64,000 bases of DNA from Vibrio anguillarum (GCF_001989995.2 NZ_JAHGUP010000016.1:1-64000), one strand, 5' to 3'. Shown: positions 47,062-56,632, counted from the first letter of the stretch. Numbers and translations: made by a program. The notes: a model not told the origin generated them from the letters alone.

Positions 47062-47418
47062 ATGGACTCAACAACTGTACTTATTTATTTTGCTGCAGGA
47101 GCTTGGATGATACAGATCGTCTTAGGTTATTTGCAGATTCGATCTTTTAATCGGATGCTTCAATCTATGACTCACAAAGGGAAAGTCAAGATAGGCCGCA
47201 CCCAAAGCCGATGGAAACCGCGTACCGTACTGGTGTTGGTTGAAGATGAAGATCAGCATGTTGTAGATGCCCAAGTGATGAAGGGTATTTCTGTATTTGC
47301 TAGACCAAAGACCCTAGATCAACTCATTGGTCAATCACTACCTATCCCTGAATCACTCATATTTCAACTGGATTCTAATGTTCAAGAAGCGTTAAACGTC
47401 GCAATTTCTAGGCAGTAA
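47062..47418 (+). CDS. gutM: Glucitol operon activator GutM
   Basis: A 118-residue protein of the usual GutM length: one N-terminal hydrophobic segment ('VLIYFAAGAWMIQIVLGYL', about 5-23), a basic middle and an acidic 'VEDEDQHVVDAQVM' stretch. GutM activates the sorbitol operon in E. coli by an unclear mechanism. The ATG at 47062 has AAGAGG upstream; the open frame begins inside srlD and should be ignored. It sits between a terminator and srlR. Confidence 0.9.
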   Translation: MDSTTVLIYFAAGAWMIQIVLGYLQIRSFNRMLQSMTHKGKVKIGRTQSRWKPRTVLVLVEDEDQHVVDAQVMKGISVFARPKTLDQLIGQSLPIPESLIFQLDSNVQEALNVAISRQ

Positions 47419-47500
47419 TGAAAGAATGTTCCCCCTTTTCCTTTTAAGTTGAAAGGGAACTGTTATAAACTGCTATCAGTTTAATAATGAAGTTGATGCT

Positions 47501-48277
47501 ATGAATTTAGATAACAGAAGAGCGCAGTTGCTGGATTATCTGCGTGTTAATGGGAAAACGTCAGTGAACGATCTGGCGGATACCTTTGAAACATCAGGAG
47601 CGACAATACGCAGTGATTTACGTTCGTTAGAGGAAGAAGGGCTTGTTATTCGCCGTTACGGAGCAGCTGAAGCTTGTATCGCTAATAGCGTCATTTTGGA
47701 AGACCGTTCGATGGATGAAAAGCAGACGGTGAACCTTGAACGTAAATGCTTAATCGCTAAAGCCGCTTCACAACTGGTCAAGGACGGGGATTCGATCATT
47801 CTGGACTGTGGCAGTACCACACTGCAGATGGTGCCGCATTTTGAACAGGTGATGTCACTGACATTGATGACGAACAGTATCCACATCGTCAACGCGGTAG
47901 CGAATTTGGATGCGGAACATACTGTATTGGTTCCGGGCGGAACGTATCGTCGAAAATCAGCGTCTTTCCATGGCACGCTGGCAGAGCAAGCATTTAAACA
48001 GTTTTCTTTCGATAAACTCTTTATTGGTGCTGATGGTTTTGACCTTGCGCAGGGAACAACAACCTACAACGAAGCGTATCAAGTCAGCCAGGCGATGTGC
48101 CAAGCAGCCAATCAGATCATTGTCGTGACCGATTCAAGTAAGTTTGGCCGTCGTAGCCCTAACGTGGTGGTTCCGCTAGATAAAATCGATATAGTTGTCA
48201 CAGATAACCTTATCGCAGCAGAGGATCGGACGTATTTGGAAGAGAAAGGTATCCAAGTGATCACCGTTGGCTCCTAA
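47501..48277 (+). CDS. srlR: DeoR-family repressor of the sorbitol operon
   Basis: A 258-residue DeoR regulator: N-terminal HTH ('RRAQLLDYLRVNGKTSVNDL', 'ETSGATIRSDLRSLEEEGL') and C-terminal sugar-phosphate sensor domain ('DSIILDCGSTTLQMVPHF', 'FIGADGFDLAQGTTTYNEA', 'VTDSSKFGRRSPNVV'). In E. coli it represses the operon in the absence of sorbitol. The TTCGT repeats upstream of srlA are its likely operators. It lies between the two permease sets and could control both, although the second set lacks clear repeats. Confidence 0.93.
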   Translation: MNLDNRRAQLLDYLRVNGKTSVNDLADTFETSGATIRSDLRSLEEEGLVIRRYGAAEACIANSVILEDRSMDEKQTVNLERKCLIAKAASQLVKDGDSIILDCGSTTLQMVPHFEQVMSLTLMTNSIHIVNAVANLDAEHTVLVPGGTYRRKSASFHGTLAEQAFKQFSFDKLFIGADGFDLAQGTTTYNEAYQVSQAMCQAANQIIVVTDSSKFGRRSPNVVVPLDKIDIVVTDNLIAAEDRTYLEEKGIQVITVGS

Positions 48278-48300
48278 GTCACTCCATAAACCCCATTTAT

Positions 48301-48331
48301 GAAAGGAGGCCAGTTGGCTTTCTTTTTTATT
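48301..48331 (+). terminator. Intrinsic terminator after srlR
   Basis: GAAAGGAGGCC-AGTT-GGCTTTC, a bulged stem, followed by TTTTTTATTTT. It separates the first sorbitol operon from the second srlAEB set. Confidence 0.75.
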
Positions 48332-48372
48332 TTGTCGTCTATTTCAATTTTTTACTTTTAAAATAAAAGTTA

Positions 48373-48392
48373 TCGGTGATTGAATTCACGCT
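48373..48392 (+). promoter_or_regulatory. Candidate CRP site upstream of the second srlA
   Basis: CGGTGA-TTGAAT-TCACGC fits TGTGA-N6-TCACA at 8 of 10 positions. It is about 90 nt upstream of the second srlA start, so this set probably has its own promoter. Confidence 0.5.
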
Positions 48393-48470
48393 TTTCTCTT
48401 TTGCCTCTTTTTCAATATATCAATAACGGAAACACTCCCACTATCCCCACATAATTTAAGAGCCGAAGGT

Positions 48471-49034
48471 ATGGATTGGATAATCGAGGGAGCGGAATGG
48501 TTTATTGGTCTTTTTGAGAAAGGCGGTGAAGTGTTTAGCGAAATGGTGACACAAGTACTTCCAGTGCTGATCTGTTTATTAGTTGCCATGAATGCGCTGA
48601 TCCGTTTTATTGGCCAACAGCGCATAGAAGTGTTAGCTCAGAAAAGTGCGTCTAATCCTATATCTCGCTATTTGCTCTTGCCGACAGTAGGAACCTTTGT
48701 TTTTTGTAATCCCATGGTGCTCAGCCTAGGGCGTTTCTTACCTGAAAAGTACAAACCTTCTTATTATGCCTCTGCCTCCTACAGTTGCCACACCATGAAT
48801 GGTATGTTCCCTCATGTAAATCCTAGTGAATTGTTTATTTATCTAGGCATTGCCGCTGGGATCACTCAACAGGGCTTATCGCTCGGTCCTCTCGCTATTT
48901 CCTATTTACTGGTCGGCTTAGTGACCAACTTTTTACGCGGTTGGGTAACCGATATGACGACTATGTTTGTGGCTAGACAACAAGGTGTAGTATTCAGCGA
49001 TAAAGTCGATCTTAACGTGGTTGAGGAAAAGTGA
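48471..49034 (+). CDS. srlA: Second sorbitol-type PTS IIC2 component
   Basis: A 187-residue paralogue of the first srlA, with '[14 protein letters not shown]' and '[21 protein letters not shown]' conserved. Differences are spread along the gene, so it is not a recent duplication. It begins a compact srlA-srlE-srlB set without its own dehydrogenase. The substrate may be sorbitol or another hexitol. Confidence 0.93.
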   Translation: MDWIIEGAEWFIGLFEKGGEVFSEMVTQVLPVLICLLVAMNALIRFIGQQRIEVLAQKSASNPISRYLLLPTVGTFVFCNPMVLSLGRFLPEKYKPSYYASASYSCHTMNGMFPHVNPSELFIYLGIAAGITQQGLSLGPLAISYLLVGLVTNFLRGWVTDMTTMFVARQQGVVFSDKVDLNVVEEK

Positions 49035-50002
49035 TGACGGTATTGAAAGTAAACCGAGGCCAGGGTGGATGGGGTGGCCCGCTATTCATTCCGGTTGAGG
49101 TTGACAAGAAGATCATCTATATCACAGCAGGGACTCGTCCCCATTTTATTGATGAGATGGTGGCGTTGACGGGCATGCAAGCGGTTAACGGCTTTGAACA
49201 TTTCGTTCCCGATGAACGAGTCGCTTGTGTAGTGATTGACTGTGGTGGCACATTGCGTTGTGGGCTTTATCCCAAAAAAGGTATTCCGACATTAAATATC
49301 CATGCTACAGGTCAAAGTGGCCCTTTGGCACAATATATTCAGGAAGATATTTATGCATCTGGCATACACAGTGGTTGTTTTTCCTTGGTAGACGATCACA
49401 AAACCACGTTTTGTGAACCAAGCCTATCTCAGCCCCAATCCATTGACACGACCAAGAAGCTTAGCCAACAAACAGATAGCTTACTGGCTAAAGTGGGGAT
49501 CGGTATGGGCTCGGTGATGGCGACCTTTAATCAGGCTGGACGTGAAACCATTGATACCGTACTTAAAACCATTCTGCCTTTTATGGCGTTTGTTTCAATG
49601 TTGATTGGGGTTATTCTCGCGTCTGGGTTAGGTGATTTAATTGCTCATACTTTGGAGCCATTAGCAGGGAACCCGATCGGTTTACTGACGATTGCCTTGA
49701 TCTGTTCATTTCCGTTTCTGTCACCCTTTCTTGGACCAGGTGCGGTGATTGCGCAAGTGATCGGTGTACTTATCGGGACTCAGATCGGTATGGGAAATAT
49801 CCCACCGCACTTAGCATTACCCGCTTTGTTTGCCATAAATGCTCAAGCTGCTTGTGATTTCATCCCTGTAGGGCTTGGCCTTGCAGACGCTAAGCCCGAA
49901 ACGGTACAGGTCGGTGTGCCTTCGGTACTTTACTCTCGTTTTCTTACAGGTGCGCCAACGGTGCTGATTGCTTGGCTTATCTCATTCTTCATTTATCAGT
50001 GA
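49034..50002 (+). CDS. srlE: Second sorbitol-type PTS IIBC component
   Basis: A 322-residue paralogue of the first srlE with the phospho-cysteine motif '[19 protein letters not shown]' and the IIC motifs intact. The ATG at 49034 overlaps the srlA stop by one base (TGATG) and has GAGGA 6 nt upstream. The domain linker is about nine residues shorter than in the first copy. The membrane half is the most conserved part. Confidence 0.93.
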   Translation: MTVLKVNRGQGGWGGPLFIPVEVDKKIIYITAGTRPHFIDEMVALTGMQAVNGFEHFVPDERVACVVIDCGGTLRCGLYPKKGIPTLNIHATGQSGPLAQYIQEDIYASGIHSGCFSLVDDHKTTFCEPSLSQPQSIDTTKKLSQQTDSLLAKVGIGMGSVMATFNQAGRETIDTVLKTILPFMAFVSMLIGVILASGLGDLIAHTLEPLAGNPIGLLTIALICSFPFLSPFLGPGAVIAQVIGVLIGTQIGMGNIPPHLALPALFAINAQAACDFIPVGLGLADAKPETVQVGVPSVLYSRFLTGAPTVLIAWLISFFIYQ

Positions 50003-50008
50003 GGGCAT

Positions 50009-50365
50009 ATGCTTCAGTATCAAACGACGATTTTGTCCGCTGGCGATTATGCTAAAGACTCACTGCATGATGATATGGTGATTTTATTCGGCCCGAGCGC
50101 CCCTGATGCGGTGAAGGAATATTGCTTCATACACTCTGGATCTTCGTTGTATGGATTGATTGACCACAACACCACTTTATTAATTGGGGATCTCGGTTTT
50201 GTTGTGACGGCAGTCGGCAGTGTGGCGAACCAAAATCTTGCGGAGCTTGGGCATGTAACACTTAAATTTGACGGTCAGCGAATCCCAGAATTGCCGGGTA
50301 CCATCCATTTACTCGGTCCTAAATTAGAAGTGCTTCAACATGGTGATGTGCTGATGTTTGGTTAA
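50009..50365 (+). CDS. srlB: Second sorbitol-type PTS IIA component
   Basis: A 118-residue paralogue of the first srlB. The active-site His is kept ('EYCFIHSGSSLYG') but the neighbouring second His is replaced by Gly. The signature 'VTAVGSVANQNLAELGH' is present. GAGGG precedes the ATG. Last gene of the second permease set; it converges with the CGTase gene. Confidence 0.92.
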   Translation: MLQYQTTILSAGDYAKDSLHDDMVILFGPSAPDAVKEYCFIHSGSSLYGLIDHNTTLLIGDLGFVVTAVGSVANQNLAELGHVTLKFDGQRIPELPGTIHLLGPKLEVLQHGDVLMFG

Positions 50366-50406
50366 AATGGTGGAATGTGGCTTGATTGTGATTAGGCATA
50401 TCTAAG

Positions 50407-50434
50407 AAAAAAGGCTCCTGTTTTAAAAGGAACC
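50407..50434 (-). terminator. Intrinsic terminator of the CGTase operon
   Basis: On minus: GGTTCCT / AGGAGCC stem with an A/T loop, then TTTTTTCTT. It is 36 nt past the CGTase stop and ends the minus-strand cym operon. Confidence 0.8.
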
Positions 50435-50469
50435 AAATAGCTGGTGTTAGCTATGGAGAAAAGAAGCGG

Positions 50470-52443
50470 TTAGAAAGATCCACTAGTTGTTTGAGTATTT
50501 AAGCTATTAAATTGGTTATTGCCTCCCGATTGCCATTCGACTAGATTTGTTGAGATAGATTCATGGCGTTTAACACATTTCCATTCAATAGCCTCTCCTG
50601 CCGGTACTGCAATATCGGCGCTCCAAGTTGGATATAAATTAGGTGAAAGCTTGACTGCTTTTGTTAGATCCCAGTTTCCTAGCTGTGTCACATTGCCAAT
50701 GGCATAAACACTTTGTCCTGTAATTGTATATCCTTGATTACAGGAAAAAGAGATGGTACTCAGTCTTGGTTCTTCGGCACCCTCACTATTGTGCAAAACG
50801 ATAGCTTCATTTTGATTTAGATGGAGTGTTGCTTTTCCTTCGTTAACGGCAATTGTTTCGTTGTTAAGTAAGTTGAGGTGGGATCCATCACCAATCGCTA
50901 AGTTATTCACTACTATGGTTGTTGCTGGACCACGGTTTAGTGCAACGGTAACAGTATCTGAACCATCTTGCCGTTCATATACCAGTATGTCGTCATTTTT
51001 CCAGCGTTGTATGTAACTTCCTTTTTGTATCGCTGTGCTATTTTTTCTGAGTGATGTTAGTGCTTGGATGATCTTAAATGCCTCGGTATCCTCATCAAAA
51101 CTTGGCATTTTTTCTCGGTTGTAAGGATCACTTCCTACTTGTCCGAAATCATTTGTCGTAAAGTTAGCTGCATAGTGTTCAGTTCCGTAGTAAATGGCGG
51201 GTATCCCACGTACTGTCATTGTGATAACTAGTCCTAGGTTGAGACGTTGTTTGGCAAACTCTTCATTTTGATTGCCACCAGCTTCATTATTACCAGGGCC
51301 AAATGTCGATGCATTTGACCTTAGAGCGGTGGATATTCTGGCCATATCATGGTTATCCATGAAAACAACTTGCCAATCATCACTACTGAAGACAGTTTTC
51401 CTTTTTTCTAAGTAGCCATTTAATGTTTCCATGTTATTTCCGGGACGGTTAGTTAGTACCCTTTCTAAGGTGTCTCTAAAGCCGAAATCAAGTAAAGCTG
51501 AACCAGAAGAGTTGGCGTAGTCAATGGCATACCCATCAATACCAGTCGTGATGCTTGCACTTGCTCCGAACCATTCACCAAAGAAATAAAATCCTTCACG
51601 ACCTAATGCTTTACTGTAATTATAAATGTCCGTAGTCCAACGTTGGATAAAAGTTTTATCCATATGTTTTATAGCATCAATACGTATTGCATCAGCTCCA
51701 GCATCAATCCAAAATTTAGCACCGTCTAAAAGATACTGATAAACATCGGGATTGGTTTGGTTAAAATCAGATAAGTTGAATAGGTTATAATTACGGACTT
51801 GATACCAATTATTCCAGTCAGTAACACCTCCGTTATGGTTATACCAGTTAGTACCCGCCGCAACATCGGTATTATAATCAGTGATCAATTGTCCATCTAG
51901 GTAGAGTGCTCCGTATTCGTTTTCATCATTGCCATTTGAGTGATTAGGAGCATAGTCTAGAACTAATTTCATGTTGTATTCAGGAGAATGCATTTTAGTC
52001 GTGAGTTCTTTGAAATCTTCGATACTGCCTAAATGCTCATCTACGCGGAAAAAATCTTTTCCCCAATAACCGTGATAACCTGCACCACCATTAGCATCTG
52101 TATTGTCAGCATTATCGACTGGTGGTGTAATCCAAATGGCAGTAATTCCTAACGATTTGAGGTAGGGCAATTTATTAATTAAGCCTTTAATATCACCACC
52201 GATATATTTTTTAAGATTGTTAGGGTTATAAGTTTCTGCATTTTTACCAGTATTATTATTTGGATCACCATCGCTGAAACGGTCTAAAAATACAAAGTAA
52301 ATTGTTTCTTTACGAAAATCGAGGTATGTATTTTCTCCGGATTGAATAGTTGGTTCCGCGGCTAGTAATATTTGGCTATTCAATAATCCATTAAGTGCAA
52401 TAACACTGAGTACTGCCGTACACAGTATGGTGTTTTTTTTCAT
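50470..52443 (-). CDS. cgt: Secreted cyclodextrin glycosyltransferase (GH13 with C-terminal CBM20)
   Basis: Converts starch to cyclodextrins outside the cell. The 657-residue protein has a signal peptide (about 1-29, 'ILLAAEP'), GH13 conserved regions 'LDYAPNHSN', 'ADAIRIDAIKHM' (nucleophile Asp), 'FYFFGEWFG' (acid/base Glu) and 'VVFMDNHDMARI', and a C-terminal starch-binding CBM20 from about residue 560 ('GQSVYAIGNVTQLGNWDLTK'). 'FLDRFSDGDPNNNTGKNAET', 'GAGYHGYWGKDFF' and 'GIPAIYYGTEHYAANF' follow CGTases rather than plain amylases; length matches the Klebsiella enzyme. The start at 52443 has GGGA upstream. Last gene of the operon. Alternative: alpha-amylase. Confidence 0.83.
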   Translation of the reverse strand: MKKNTILCTAVLSVIALNGLLNSQILLAAEPTIQSGENTYLDFRKETIYFVFLDRFSDGDPNNNTGKNAETYNPNNLKKYIGGDIKGLINKLPYLKSLGITAIWITPPVDNADNTDANGGAGYHGYWGKDFFRVDEHLGSIEDFKELTTKMHSPEYNMKLVLDYAPNHSNGNDENEYGALYLDGQLITDYNTDVAAGTNWYNHNGGVTDWNNWYQVRNYNLFNLSDFNQTNPDVYQYLLDGAKFWIDAGADAIRIDAIKHMDKTFIQRWTTDIYNYSKALGREGFYFFGEWFGASASITTGIDGYAIDYANSSGSALLDFGFRDTLERVLTNRPGNNMETLNGYLEKRKTVFSSDDWQVVFMDNHDMARISTALRSNASTFGPGNNEAGGNQNEEFAKQRLNLGLVITMTVRGIPAIYYGTEHYAANFTTNDFGQVGSDPYNREKMPSFDEDTEAFKIIQALTSLRKNSTAIQKGSYIQRWKNDDILVYERQDGSDTVTVALNRGPATTIVVNNLAIGDGSHLNLLNNETIAVNEGKATLHLNQNEAIVLHNSEGAEEPRLSTISFSCNQGYTITGQSVYAIGNVTQLGNWDLTKAVKLSPNLYPTWSADIAVPAGEAIEWKCVKRHESISTNLVEWQSGGNNQFNSLNTQTTSGSF

Positions 52444-52483
52444 TGGAGATCCCTTCATTTTTGTGAATATTAACCAGTAATTA

Positions 52484-53611
52484 TTACTGGCTATTGGTCA
52501 AACTTTGTTCACTGTAGAAATCAAAAATATGGCAAAATGTGGTATTGAGGTTAAAACGCATTGTTTTGCCAATATGAGCAGTTGTAATGGTTTGATCGTT
52601 GACTCTTGCTATCAACTCCTTACCTGCCACAGTAAAATAGAGATATTTTTCGTTCCCCATATTTTCAACAACCGTCAATGTGCCTTCAACGGTATTGATA
52701 GTGTCGTGTTCTGCTGCTAAATGAATATGCTCAGGGCGAATGCCAAAACAGACAGGTTTATTGATATATTGTTGTAAGGCGATTTGCTTCTCATGTGGAA
52801 TAAACATGCGAACATTGGCGGCAATGTCTATATAAAGCTGTTCGTTTTCTGAGCGAATCACAGTGTCGACTAAATTCATGGCAGGTGATCCAATGAAACT
52901 GGCCACAAACTTGTTGGCTGGATAATTATAAAGATTGGCTGGCGTATCAACTTGCATAATCCGGCCCTGGTTTAATACGCAAATTCTATCACCTAACGTC
53001 AAGGCTTCAGTTTGATCGTGAGTGACATAGATCATCGTTGCGGGTGTGCCTTCTTCTTTGAGTGATTGATGCAATTGGGCAATTTTCACACGCATTGAAA
53101 CCCGAAGCTTTGCGTCCAAATTGGATAGTGGTTCGTCAAAAAGAAAAACATCAGGCTTGCGAACGATTGCCCTCCCTACTGCTACTCGTTGGCGTTGTCC
53201 ACCCGACATTTCTTTGGGTTTACGATAGAGCAATTCGGTAATTTCTAATTTTTCTGCCGCTTCTTCTACTCTTTGTTTAATTTCATCTTTAGGCCTTTTT
53301 TGCATTTTTAATCCAAAGGCCATATTGTCAAAAACTGTTTTATGAGGGTATAGGGCGTAATTTTGAAACACCATAGCGATACCACGTTCTTTAGGGGGTA
53401 AATCGTTAACAATTTGGTTACCGATACGAATCTCCCCACCGCTAATCCCTTCTAACCCGGCAATCATTCTGAGTGTGGTTGACTTTGCGCAGCCTGATGG
53501 TCCAACAAACACCATGAATTCGCCATCATGGATATCTAGATCAATTCCGTGAACGGCTTTAAAGCCGTTCTCATACTCTTTTTCTATTTTTCGTAAGCTA
53601 ACAGTAGCCAT
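52484..53611 (-). CDS. cymD: Cyclodextrin/maltodextrin ABC importer ATPase (MalK/CymD type)
   Basis: A 375-residue ATPase of the MalK/UgpC/MsmK group. Signature '[15 protein letters not shown]', Walker B '[17 protein letters not shown]' and H-loop 'VTHDQ' are normal, and a C-terminal TOBE/regulatory domain follows ('[12 protein letters not shown]'). Walker A reads 'GPSGCAKST': Ala42 replaces the third glycine of the P-loop, which is unusual. It energises the importer encoded divergently (binding protein plus two permeases). Lies 40 nt upstream of cgt. Confidence 0.88.
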   Translation of the reverse strand: MATVSLRKIEKEYENGFKAVHGIDLDIHDGEFMVFVGPSGCAKSTTLRMIAGLEGISGGEIRIGNQIVNDLPPKERGIAMVFQNYALYPHKTVFDNMAFGLKMQKRPKDEIKQRVEEAAEKLEITELLYRKPKEMSGGQRQRVAVGRAIVRKPDVFLFDEPLSNLDAKLRVSMRVKIAQLHQSLKEEGTPATMIYVTHDQTEALTLGDRICVLNQGRIMQVDTPANLYNYPANKFVASFIGSPAMNLVDTVIRSENEQLYIDIAANVRMFIPHEKQIALQQYINKPVCFGIRPEHIHLAAEHDTINTVEGTLTVVENMGNEKYLYFTVAGKELIARVNDQTITTAHIGKTMRFNLNTTFCHIFDFYSEQSLTNSQ

Positions 53612-53643
53612 GAATTTCTCCGTGTATTGTATTGTGCAAGCAG

Positions 53644-54126
53644 TTATTTACATTCAGAAATCATGACTAAACGTGGTGTTTTATCGTCGGCTATTTGTAC
53701 CGTCCAGACGTATTGGCCATCTTTTGGTAGCATGACGACTGTATTTTTGGCAAAGCCAGCACGTTTGAGTTCTTTGACTTGCCCTACCGTTAGCGTTAAT
53801 CCTGCGGCTGTATATTGAGGGTTCCAGCTCATTGTGGCGAATTGCAAGCTCACGTTGCCTGCCTTTTCGTTACTTACTACTTGATAAATGCCGTCACCTT
53901 TGTAACCCATCTGGCGGTTATCCATATGAAGCCATTGCCCATCAGCAAAGGTTCCAACAACAAATATGGATGGGCGGATAGGGCCTCGTTCTTCTAATGT
54001 AGGTAAGTCACATTGAGAGAATCGAGGGTCTACATTTTGTACTGAGTCGTTTTGTTGGGTAGTGGTGCTGGCACAACCAGCGAGCAATACAGCCAGTGTC
54101 GCTGCGATAAGTAGAGAGCTTTTCAT
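53644..54126 (-). CDS. Small envelope lipoprotein of the cyclodextrin locus
   Basis: A 160-residue lipoprotein: signal peptide with lipobox 'LLAGC' (Cys18), a short polar linker and one domain of about 120 residues. The start of the domain, '[20 protein letters not shown]', resembles starch-binding or pullulanase N-terminal modules of the 'VGTF.DGW' type, so it may bind alpha-glucan at the cell surface or in the periplasm; that is inference. AAGGA lies 7 nt before the ATG at 54126. Between the LpxD paralogue and the ATPase. Confidence 0.75.
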   Translation of the reverse strand: MKSSLLIAATLAVLLAGCASTTTQQNDSVQNVDPRFSQCDLPTLEERGPIRPSIFVVGTFADGQWLHMDNRQMGYKGDGIYQVVSNEKAGNVSLQFATMSWNPQYTAAGLTLTVGQVKELKRAGFAKNTVVMLPKDGQYVWTVQIADDKTPRLVMISECK

Positions 54127-54175
54127 CGTAAATTCCTTCATTGGTAATGTGAAATATTTGAGTAACAGATGATCA

Positions 54176-55183
54176 TCAGATTTTTTTCTGCAGTAATTTA
54201 GAAAGCCAACCTCGGTGTGTTGATTTCGATTTATGAGTTTCAAAGTGCTGGGTTATTTTATTGAGAACCGCAAGGTTCTTGTAATAGGCTTTTGCCTCCT
54301 TCGCGGGATAACCAAATAAGTCACTTTTCTCTGGAAAAGAATGACTTACGCCAGATTTGGCTTTAATTACTGAGTAGCTGCCAATGGTGACGTGCCCAGC
54401 AGTACCCGCTTGGCCGTGAACCACGACGTGATCACCAAGAGTGGTATGCCCTGCAAATCCAGATTGTGAGATGAGCAGACAATGTTTACCTATTTGGCAG
54501 TCATGCCCAATTTGGATTTGGTTATCGATCTTGGTTCCTTGGCCAATAACGGTATCGCCGAGTGTTCCTCTATCAATGGTATTATTGCAACCAATTTCTA
54601 CGTCGTCGTGAATAACTACTCTGCCGATGCTTTCAACGCGTTGGTAGGCTCCATCTTTCACTGCCATATATTCAAAACTGAAATTGCCAATAGAGTTATT
54701 AGAATCGATAGTGACATTATTTCCAATAATTGTGCCTTCTTTGATCACTGTATTAGCATGAATAGCGACGTTATTACCGATAGTCACACCATTCATAATC
54801 TTCACACCAGGCATGAAATGGCAGTTTTCACCAATTTGACAATGTTTTCCAATATAGACATCGTCGATGGTTGCGGTGTTCCCTTGATCAAATAATTGAT
54901 ACATCTGTACTTTATAATAACGCAGCAGTTTGTTGAGAGTATTTGCATCTAAATGTTCAATAATAATTTTGGTTTTGACAGTGCTGCTACAAATCGCGGC
55001 CGGACCAATTAAAACATCTGCTGTAGTTTCAGAAATTGAATGTATGTCTTTTTTAGAAAAAACAATCGCTAATCCGCCAGCTATCTGTGGCGCATTTACT
55101 GGTCGAATTGTATCAATCGATATAGACGCATCACCTTCAATTTTACCGGAGATCAACTGCGCAATTTCTGAAACATGGATCAT
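54176..55183 (-). CDS. LpxD-like acyltransferase paralogue in the cyclodextrin locus
   Basis: A 335-residue protein with an N-terminal LpxD domain ('ISIDTIRPVNAPQIAGGLAI') and a left-handed beta-helix of hexapeptide repeats from about residue 105 to 280. The catalytic-type His is kept in 'KIDNQIQIGHDCQIGKHCLL' (His about 232). LpxD proper adds an acyl chain in lipid A synthesis and is encoded with lpxA/fabZ; this copy stands between a porin and a lipoprotein gene. It may modify lipid A or another glycan when cyclodextrins are used, or acylate another acceptor. Real function unknown. Confidence 0.85.
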   Translation of the reverse strand: MIHVSEIAQLISGKIEGDASISIDTIRPVNAPQIAGGLAIVFSKKDIHSISETTADVLIGPAAICSSTVKTKIIIEHLDANTLNKLLRYYKVQMYQLFDQGNTATIDDVYIGKHCQIGENCHFMPGVKIMNGVTIGNNVAIHANTVIKEGTIIGNNVTIDSNNSIGNFSFEYMAVKDGAYQRVESIGRVVIHDDVEIGCNNTIDRGTLGDTVIGQGTKIDNQIQIGHDCQIGKHCLLISQSGFAGHTTLGDHVVVHGQAGTAGHVTIGSYSVIKAKSGVSHSFPEKSDLFGYPAKEAKAYYKNLAVLNKITQHFETHKSKSTHRGWLSKLLQKKI

Positions 55184-55202
55184 TTTAGCCTCTTTGAATG
55201 GA

Positions 55203-56237
55203 TTAGAAACGATATAGAGCTTGGAGATAAACAGTGTGCTGTGTTAGCTCGCTTTCATTTTTTGCTTCCCAACCCGCCAGTTTACTTTTTTCTTCTACTT
55301 CATTAGCAAATTCGTATTCTCCTTTAACTAACCAGCTGTCACCTACAGCTTGTTCATAGCCTAAAGTGGCTTTACGAATATCTTTGAAGTAGTCAACATT
55401 AGCGTTCCCACCACCGCTGTTGCTGGCATTATTGGTTTCATTGTCACCGAGACGAGCTCTTACATAGAGCGTGCCTGCGTCATCAAAACTATATTGTACG
55501 ACGGGCTCAATATATTTCTCGGTAAAATCACTGATCTCATTGATATTTCCGTTAGATTGGTAATCTTCATTATCTTTGATTTGGTAGTACATTTCCAAGC
55601 CAAGTTCCCAGTTACCAAACCGTTTATAGGGTCTGAATAAAATGCTATACCCAGTTTCTGTTCGTTCACCCCATTCGCTTTTATCTTCTTTGCTATAGAG
55701 ATACTCCAAATTTGAATAAAAACCCCAACTGTATTCATTATTCCAGTAGGTCAAATAAGGTCGTAAACTGTGTTCTGCTAAATTTTTACGTAAACCACTT
55801 ACATAAGGTGAATAAACTTTGCTGTCTGTATATTCCAATTCATAAATTAGGCCTGTCGCCCAACCGTTACTTAAGTCGTAACCCTTATTGAGTGAAAATA
55901 GATGCTTTAATCCATCTTCATTTTCGTGGTAACTGCCCTCATGTTGCTCTCTATTTTCTATTTTAAGGGCATACAAAGCGGTCATGTTCCATTTGGCATT
56001 GTTGTAGTACACGCCAAAGGCTTCATGGGTGGTCGTTTTTTCCTTTTTATCTATGCCAGTAAAGCCATTGGTAATTTTGTCTTCGTATTCAAGAGAAGTT
56101 CCTACATGGCCTCCAAACTGAAGCGCTTGGTCAAAAAAGCTATCTTCAGGGTTTAAACCATGCTCACTGGCAGCGAAAGCGGGAGTAGAAACAGCGATTG
56201 CTGTTGCTACGGATATAGCAAGTAACGTTCTTTTCAC
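55203..56237 (-). CDS. cymA: Outer-membrane porin for cyclodextrins (CymA-like)
   Basis: A 344-residue protein with a clear signal peptide ('[18 protein letters not shown]', ending 'AFA') and a C-terminal aromatic strand ending 'YLQALYRF', the BamA recognition form. The body alternates aromatic and polar residues in amphipathic strands, as in monomeric 14-strand porins such as CymA and the oligogalacturonate channel KdgM. CymA of Klebsiella passes cyclodextrins through the outer membrane. First gene of the minus-strand operon; 19 nt before the LpxD paralogue. Confidence 0.8.
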   Translation of the reverse strand: MKRTLLAISVATAIAVSTPAFAASEHGLNPEDSFFDQALQFGGHVGTSLEYEDKITNGFTGIDKKEKTTTHEAFGVYYNNAKWNMTALYALKIENREQHEGSYHENEDGLKHLFSLNKGYDLSNGWATGLIYELEYTDSKVYSPYVSGLRKNLAEHSLRPYLTYWNNEYSWGFYSNLEYLYSKEDKSEWGERTETGYSILFRPYKRFGNWELGLEMYYQIKDNEDYQSNGNINEISDFTEKYIEPVVQYSFDDAGTLYVRARLGDNETNNASNSGGGNANVDYFKDIRKATLGYEQAVGDSWLVKGEYEFANEVEEKSKLAGWEAKNESELTQHTVYLQALYRF

Positions 56238-56302
56238 GACAGGTCCTTATCAACCTATTTAAGGTTGTAAATCGTAGTTATAATATAGATGAATATTTAG
56301 TA

Positions 56303-56315
56303 GTTCACTGTGAAC
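56303..56315. promoter_or_regulatory. Perfect palindrome upstream of cymA
   Basis: GTTCAC-T-GTGAAC, a 6-bp inverted repeat around one base, 66 nt from the cymA start. Candidate operator; regulator unknown. Confidence 0.4.
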
Positions 56316-56540
56316 GCCTAAATATTGTTCTGCATATTAATAAATTTTTCCTCCTAAGCATTCTATAAGTGAGAAGTCGGTCACCTTTAATTGCTTATTA
56401 TAGGGATTTCGATCACGAATTTACTTCTTTGCCGATTAATTTAAAGGAGGTTTTTACGCGTTTTTGCCTTGTGGCTCTACTTGGTGACGTGTTGTTTAGG
56501 TTTTTGTATATGCCCATTTAAGTGTTTTTAAATAAGGTTT

Positions 56541-56556
56541 GGTGATTGAAATCACA
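56541..56556. promoter_or_regulatory. Candidate CRP site between cymA and cymE
   Basis: GGTGA-TTGAAA-TCACA matches TGTGA-N6-TCACA at 9 of 10 positions. It lies about 100 nt upstream of cymE and could activate both divergent operons. Confidence 0.65.
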
Positions 56557-56613
56557 ATTTACTGTGGTATGAAGATGATAGTGGTTGACTTAAAATCGGC
56601 GACATTTAACCTA

Positions 56614-56632
56614 GTAGTATCTTTTGTACTAC
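56614..56632. promoter_or_regulatory. Inverted repeat just upstream of cymE
   Basis: GTAGTA-TCTTTTG-TACTAC ends 13 nt before the cymE ATG. It could be a repressor operator or an RNA hairpin over the ribosome site. Confidence 0.45.

Noticed and set aside
50470-52443. Ordinary periplasmic alpha-amylase
   Set aside because: The motif pattern, CBM20 and surrounding cyclodextrin transport genes fit CGTase better, although an assay would be needed to exclude amylase.
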